Below, piece after piece: positions 16,301 to 17,027 of a DNA stretch of 17,027 bases. This stretch comes from Methylacidiphilaceae bacterium UBA1321 (GTDB lineage Bacteria > Verrucomicrobiota > Verrucomicrobiia > Methylacidiphilales > UBA1321), in contig DBTH01000061.1 of assembly GCA_002306945.1 (NCBI GenBank), positions 2,681 through 19,707 of the forward strand. Reading direction: 5' to 3'. Each line of letters starts with the position of its first letter. Positions within the stretch are counted from its first letter, which is position 1. A program made the translations under genes and the position numbers. The notes beneath the pieces are model-generated. The model did no database searches and was not told the DNA's origin. It saw nothing but the letters and a program-made list of their open reading frames with translations.

Positions 16301-17027
16301 GTTATAAGCCGTCAGATTATTGGTAAGGGTGATTGAATTACTGACCGCTGTAAGGTTGATGCCATCGTTGAGACTGTTCACAGCACTGGAAACGAAAATC
16401 GACTTGGCCGCCGTCGCCGTGATCGCGCCCGTCGCCGTAGTCGTTCCGCTAAAAGTGATATTGGAGCCCGACTTCGCCGTCAGGGTACTTCCAACAGTCG
16501 TTTTCCCACTAAAAGCAATCGAGCTGCCCGAAGTTGCCGTCAAGCTACCCGAAATCGTCGAATCGCCATTAAAAGCAATGGCTCCACCCGCCGACGCCGT
16601 CAAATTCCCGTTCGTACTAGTCACCGTCGAATTCAGAGTGATTGCGCTGCCCGAAGTCAATGTGATGTCACCCTTGGTACGTACCGTGCCATTGAGCGAA
16701 ATCGTCTTGGTCGCCTTGGCCGAAAGACCGCCATTCGTGCTGGTCAATATCGGAGTATAGGTAATAAGCGTACCCTGTGTCGTGATCTGACCACTGGACG
16801 TCAAAACGATGCCCCCATATGCTGTAAGATTATTGGCCAGCAAAATATCGCCTCCAGATGTAATGCCGATAGTGCTGTATTTGCTGGTGATCGAATTGTA
16901 GACACTCACGTCACCGCCAGCATTGATGGCTATACTACCAGTTGCCGTGGAAAGCGCGCTGGTGATCGAGATCGAACCAGTACTCGTGTTCAACACGAGC
17001 GATCCACTACCATTAGCGGTAATACCC
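10373..17027 (-). CDS. TpsA-type giant exoprotein with haemagglutinin-like and GLUG repeats, 5' end beyond window
   Basis: The frame is open to the right edge; the GTG at 16996 is internal, since the same repeat pattern continues before it. At least 2217 residues are present. In order: beta-helix repeats like those of filamentous haemagglutinin (17027 to ~15790, e.g. GSIAINAGGDVSV, NGNLTASAGGAI); a linker (~15790-15450) with the usual lead-in YKLVDIFGLQGAATL and TGTLNGNGKTVSNLTI; about 54 GLUG repeats (~15445-10800, core YVGGLVGYN); and a C-terminal part ending SSWDF. No cysteine, sortase motif, PEP-CTERM tail or barrel is visible, so it is probably released or held by TpsB. The secretion domain and signal peptide should lie to the right of the window. 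It is likely a surface adhesin or matrix protein, although the ligand is unknown. Base composition looks less GC-rich than its neighbours. It is co-transcribed with tpsB. Confidence 0.9.
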   Translation of the reverse strand, partial: GITANGSGSLVLNTSTGSISITSALSTATGSIAINAGGDVSVYNSITSKYSTIGITSGGDILLANNLTAYGGIVLTSSGQITTQGTLITYTPILTSTNGGLSAKATKTISLNGTVRTKGDITLTSGSAITLNSTVTSTNGNLTASAGGAIAFNGDSTISGSLTATSGSSIAFSGKTTVGSTLTAKSGSNITFSGTTTATGAITATAAKSIFVSSAVNSLNDGINLTAVSNSITLTNNLTAYNDISLTAGSDITTTYLLAFQPVLTSMHGKFTANAGGNISIDGLNAFGVAQGSLTAYGDVSLTAGGAISLSTPITVTNGNLTASAGGAITLGGTSLLDITLNQDDINVLAGNTTLQSGGAIYINSNLNVANGTLALSASGKITGISNILGFDVEQGVLGNVSARNFTLTHGNWIQNSSLVSSSISSTLATFTVSNDFRIYDGATFLRVDGGSGTVGSPYKLVDIFGLQGAATLALSNSYILSNDIDGTVTQYWWAGQGFVPIGNESNAYTGTLNGNGKTVSNLTIARSTSSYVGLFGNNAGTVKSLTLSGASVAGGTYVGAVAGENTGTISGVQLTGSVGGSSYVGGLVGTNSGTVKDSGSTATVSGLSYLGGLIGSNFGWLLGSSNSGVVGGTSSSTVGGLVGANAGTISGSINSGTLSGVNYVGGLAGYNAGTVTASGVYGGSTNSGAVSATGSYAGGLVGYNTGILSGYNSASVTGVNYVGGVAGYNTSTLSGATVSSLSSITGTTYVGGLIGAQVGGLIDSSSSSATVTGTGSSSYVGGLVGAVTNSTVQNSAFGGSVTGGTYVGGIAGWADPSTFSSVVNNGTVSGTTYVGGIVGKLISSLIATSTNNGAVTATGSYAGGLVGWNESSTISGSVNSSTASVSGVSYVGGIAGVNTGSSVITGSTNSGTVKATSYALGGLVGANKGTVSSSINTGTINAVGVTYVGGLVGVSSSSSNLSNNTQSGTVSATNSSYIGGLAGANSGTLSGNYTTSDSQVIGHNVQDIGGLVGVNTGTIKSLVNNGTVQVSGTSSNIGGLVGRNNGGTITNSSNTGNVTVADGANYVGGIAGLNTNSGAISRSTNSGNVVATTSNYVGGIAGGNYRSTISNSTVGAGVTVAGLNYVGGIAGVNSSNGTIRNNTLSSVTVIGDSTVGGVVGSLNSGTVSGNKAVVTVTGSSKVGGVAGSYTGGTLSNNSVSGLVSGTGDYVGGIAGIASGGTFDGLAITDSTFTGTVSGANYVGGIVGSATNASLIGNAVNATVSGTDYVGGLVGRAKGSPLVSNTINATVSGADYVGGLTGSFSGSLLTLILSNSATVAVSGVNYVGGLIGYNSNGNLVNADATGTVTASGNYVGGLVGYNDGSITLGSSFNGSVNGYDNVGGLVGYNDGTVALVSFNGSVSGHDNVGGLIGYQNSGNLEGVSVTATVSGNDNVGGLVGNNNRSISAVSFSGSVTGNNNVGGIAGFNNSNVTGAYVNGTVFGTDYVGGIVGYNDGGDITGSISHSNVTLASSNGSVSGSDYVGGIVGYNNGGTIQYVINTSTVTGSNYVGGVAGYNGNSGKVSYAANTASVTGTSNNTAGIVGVADTGSVISNVTNSGTISGVYSVGGIVSFGSATQITNAINTGTVIGDEGYVGGIAGELYASTLSNVVNTGAVSGAYYVGGILGYGYQTQISNATNSGSVTGVVQYTGGIAGYLESSTLSDVVNTATASINGGDYVGGIAGYIYNTSLANATVSGTVSGFNYVGGVVGYADSGTGYALFVPMMPGSSTRSSSLNNVVSNAEVSGYSEVGGIVGHANLTTISSSTNSGNVTGSYSVGGIAGYLEFSTLSGVVNAVGALIKGVNDGPYVSQDVGGLVGYLFNSVIGNSTASGTVRGGDYVGGLVGYADSSLLVGYYPGAISRPSSTYIHDTVSDATVSGADHVGGLAGYNAWTSTISMSRAVGSVTATGSSVGGLVGDNYGTINYSYATGPVEGDRYVGGLVGYNDYYGSLYQVFSESNVYGNYGVGGLIGENEGTVLEAYSVGNVFGGTYVGGFVGYNGGSITHAYSAGAVAGSSSVGGFAGFNAITATISGSYYDYQSSRVIIPIGGGLNSGVAYEPTLFMRQQGTYAGWDFASIWKIDNNPDETVGYNNAYPYFQWYTPALGPVTTTPSVLYGINGEFDSFANSYDNFERAVAWYQANGSSRYVRGVQGPAFVFQRGVMPGAPILARGSSWDF
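10800..15445 (-). repeat. About 54 GLUG repeats within tpsA
   Basis: I count about 54 copies of a core of the form [Y/N/S/D]-[V/A/I]-G-G-[L/I/V]-[V/A/I]-G-x-[N/x], one every 22-45 residues and on average about 28. At DNA level the + strand shows recurring phrases such as ACCAGACCGCCGACGTA. Each unit pairs the core with a T/S/N-rich strand ending in a V-S-G or V-T-G step, as expected of a beta-solenoid. Repeats are diverged enough that the frame is intact throughout. Confidence 0.9.
11255..12050 (-). repeat. Tandem duplication of a four-GLUG super-unit
   Basis: Two consecutive blocks (~12050-11665 and ~11665-11255), 129 and 134 residues, carry the same order of four distinguishable repeats. 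Repeat 1 contains ATNSGSV/STNSGNV, repeat 2 GIAGYLE-STLS-VVN, repeat 3 GYIYNTSLANATVSGTV/GYLFNSVIGNSTASGTV, and repeat 4 GYADS followed by a Tyr/Pro-containing insert and then VSNAEVSG/VSDATVSG. A partial third copy of repeats 1-2 precedes them (~12210-12050). Confidence 0.7.
16388..16625 (-). repeat. Approximately 20-residue beta-helix repeats in the haemagglutinin-like part of tpsA
   Basis: Four consecutive units follow a common pattern: NGNLTASAGGAIAFNG, SGSLTATSGSSIAFSG, GSTLTAKSGSNITFSG and TGAITATAAKSIFVSS. The steps are about 19-20 residues, close to one rung of the right-handed beta-helix of filamentous haemagglutinin. Looser copies continue on both sides, and NGNLTASAGGAI recurs near 16040-16080. 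Confidence 0.7.

Overview
The window reads as ordinary, densely coded chromosome from a Gram-negative bacterium of the PVC group, most likely a member of Verrucomicrobiota. The assignment is an inference. It rests on a very long Gre factor with a large N-terminal extension (the architecture I know from Chlamydia and relatives), few Shine-Dalgarno sequences, a stand-alone soluble Ser/Thr kinase next to housekeeping genes, and a giant outer-membrane-exported repeat protein. No rRNA, tRNA, CRISPR array, transposase or phage gene is visible.

Layout. (1) 1-1152, + strand: the 3' part of a sodium:solute symporter gene followed by a 67-residue two-helix membrane protein. (2) 1159-1241: a palindromic intergenic element in a convergent gap. 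(3) 1233-5852, - strand: reading with transcription, a PVC-type GreA-like factor, enolase, an FtsB/DivIC-like division protein overlapping the enolase stop by 17 nt, then, after a 237-bp gap filled by a nested inverted repeat, a Hanks-type Ser/Thr kinase. (4) 6062-6730, + strand: aat, leucyl/phenylalanyl-tRNA-protein transferase of the N-degron pathway. (5) 6740-6901: a second, larger copy of the palindromic element between the convergent aat and MATE genes. (6) 6907-8247, - strand: a MATE efflux transporter. (7) 8298-8573: a 33-codon small ORF on the - strand with one terminator-like hairpin downstream and another upstream. (8) 8606-17027, - strand: a two-partner secretion operon, tpsA then tpsB. 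TpsB is a POTRA/beta-barrel transporter with a signal peptide. TpsA is at least 2217 residues, runs off the right edge, and carries filamentous-haemagglutinin-like beta-helix repeats followed by about 54 GLUG repeats.

How the parts work together. gre, eno and ftsB form a plausible housekeeping operon (transcription elongation, glycolysis, division). TpsB would carry TpsA across the outer membrane, and TpsA has no visible membrane anchor of its own. The convergent gene pairs are separated by strong hairpins that could terminate transcription in both directions. The least explained parts are the small ORF unit at 8370-8471, the two related palindromic elements, the nested inverted repeat at 2132-2327, the N-terminal 450 residues of the Gre protein, and the duplicated four-repeat super-unit inside TpsA.
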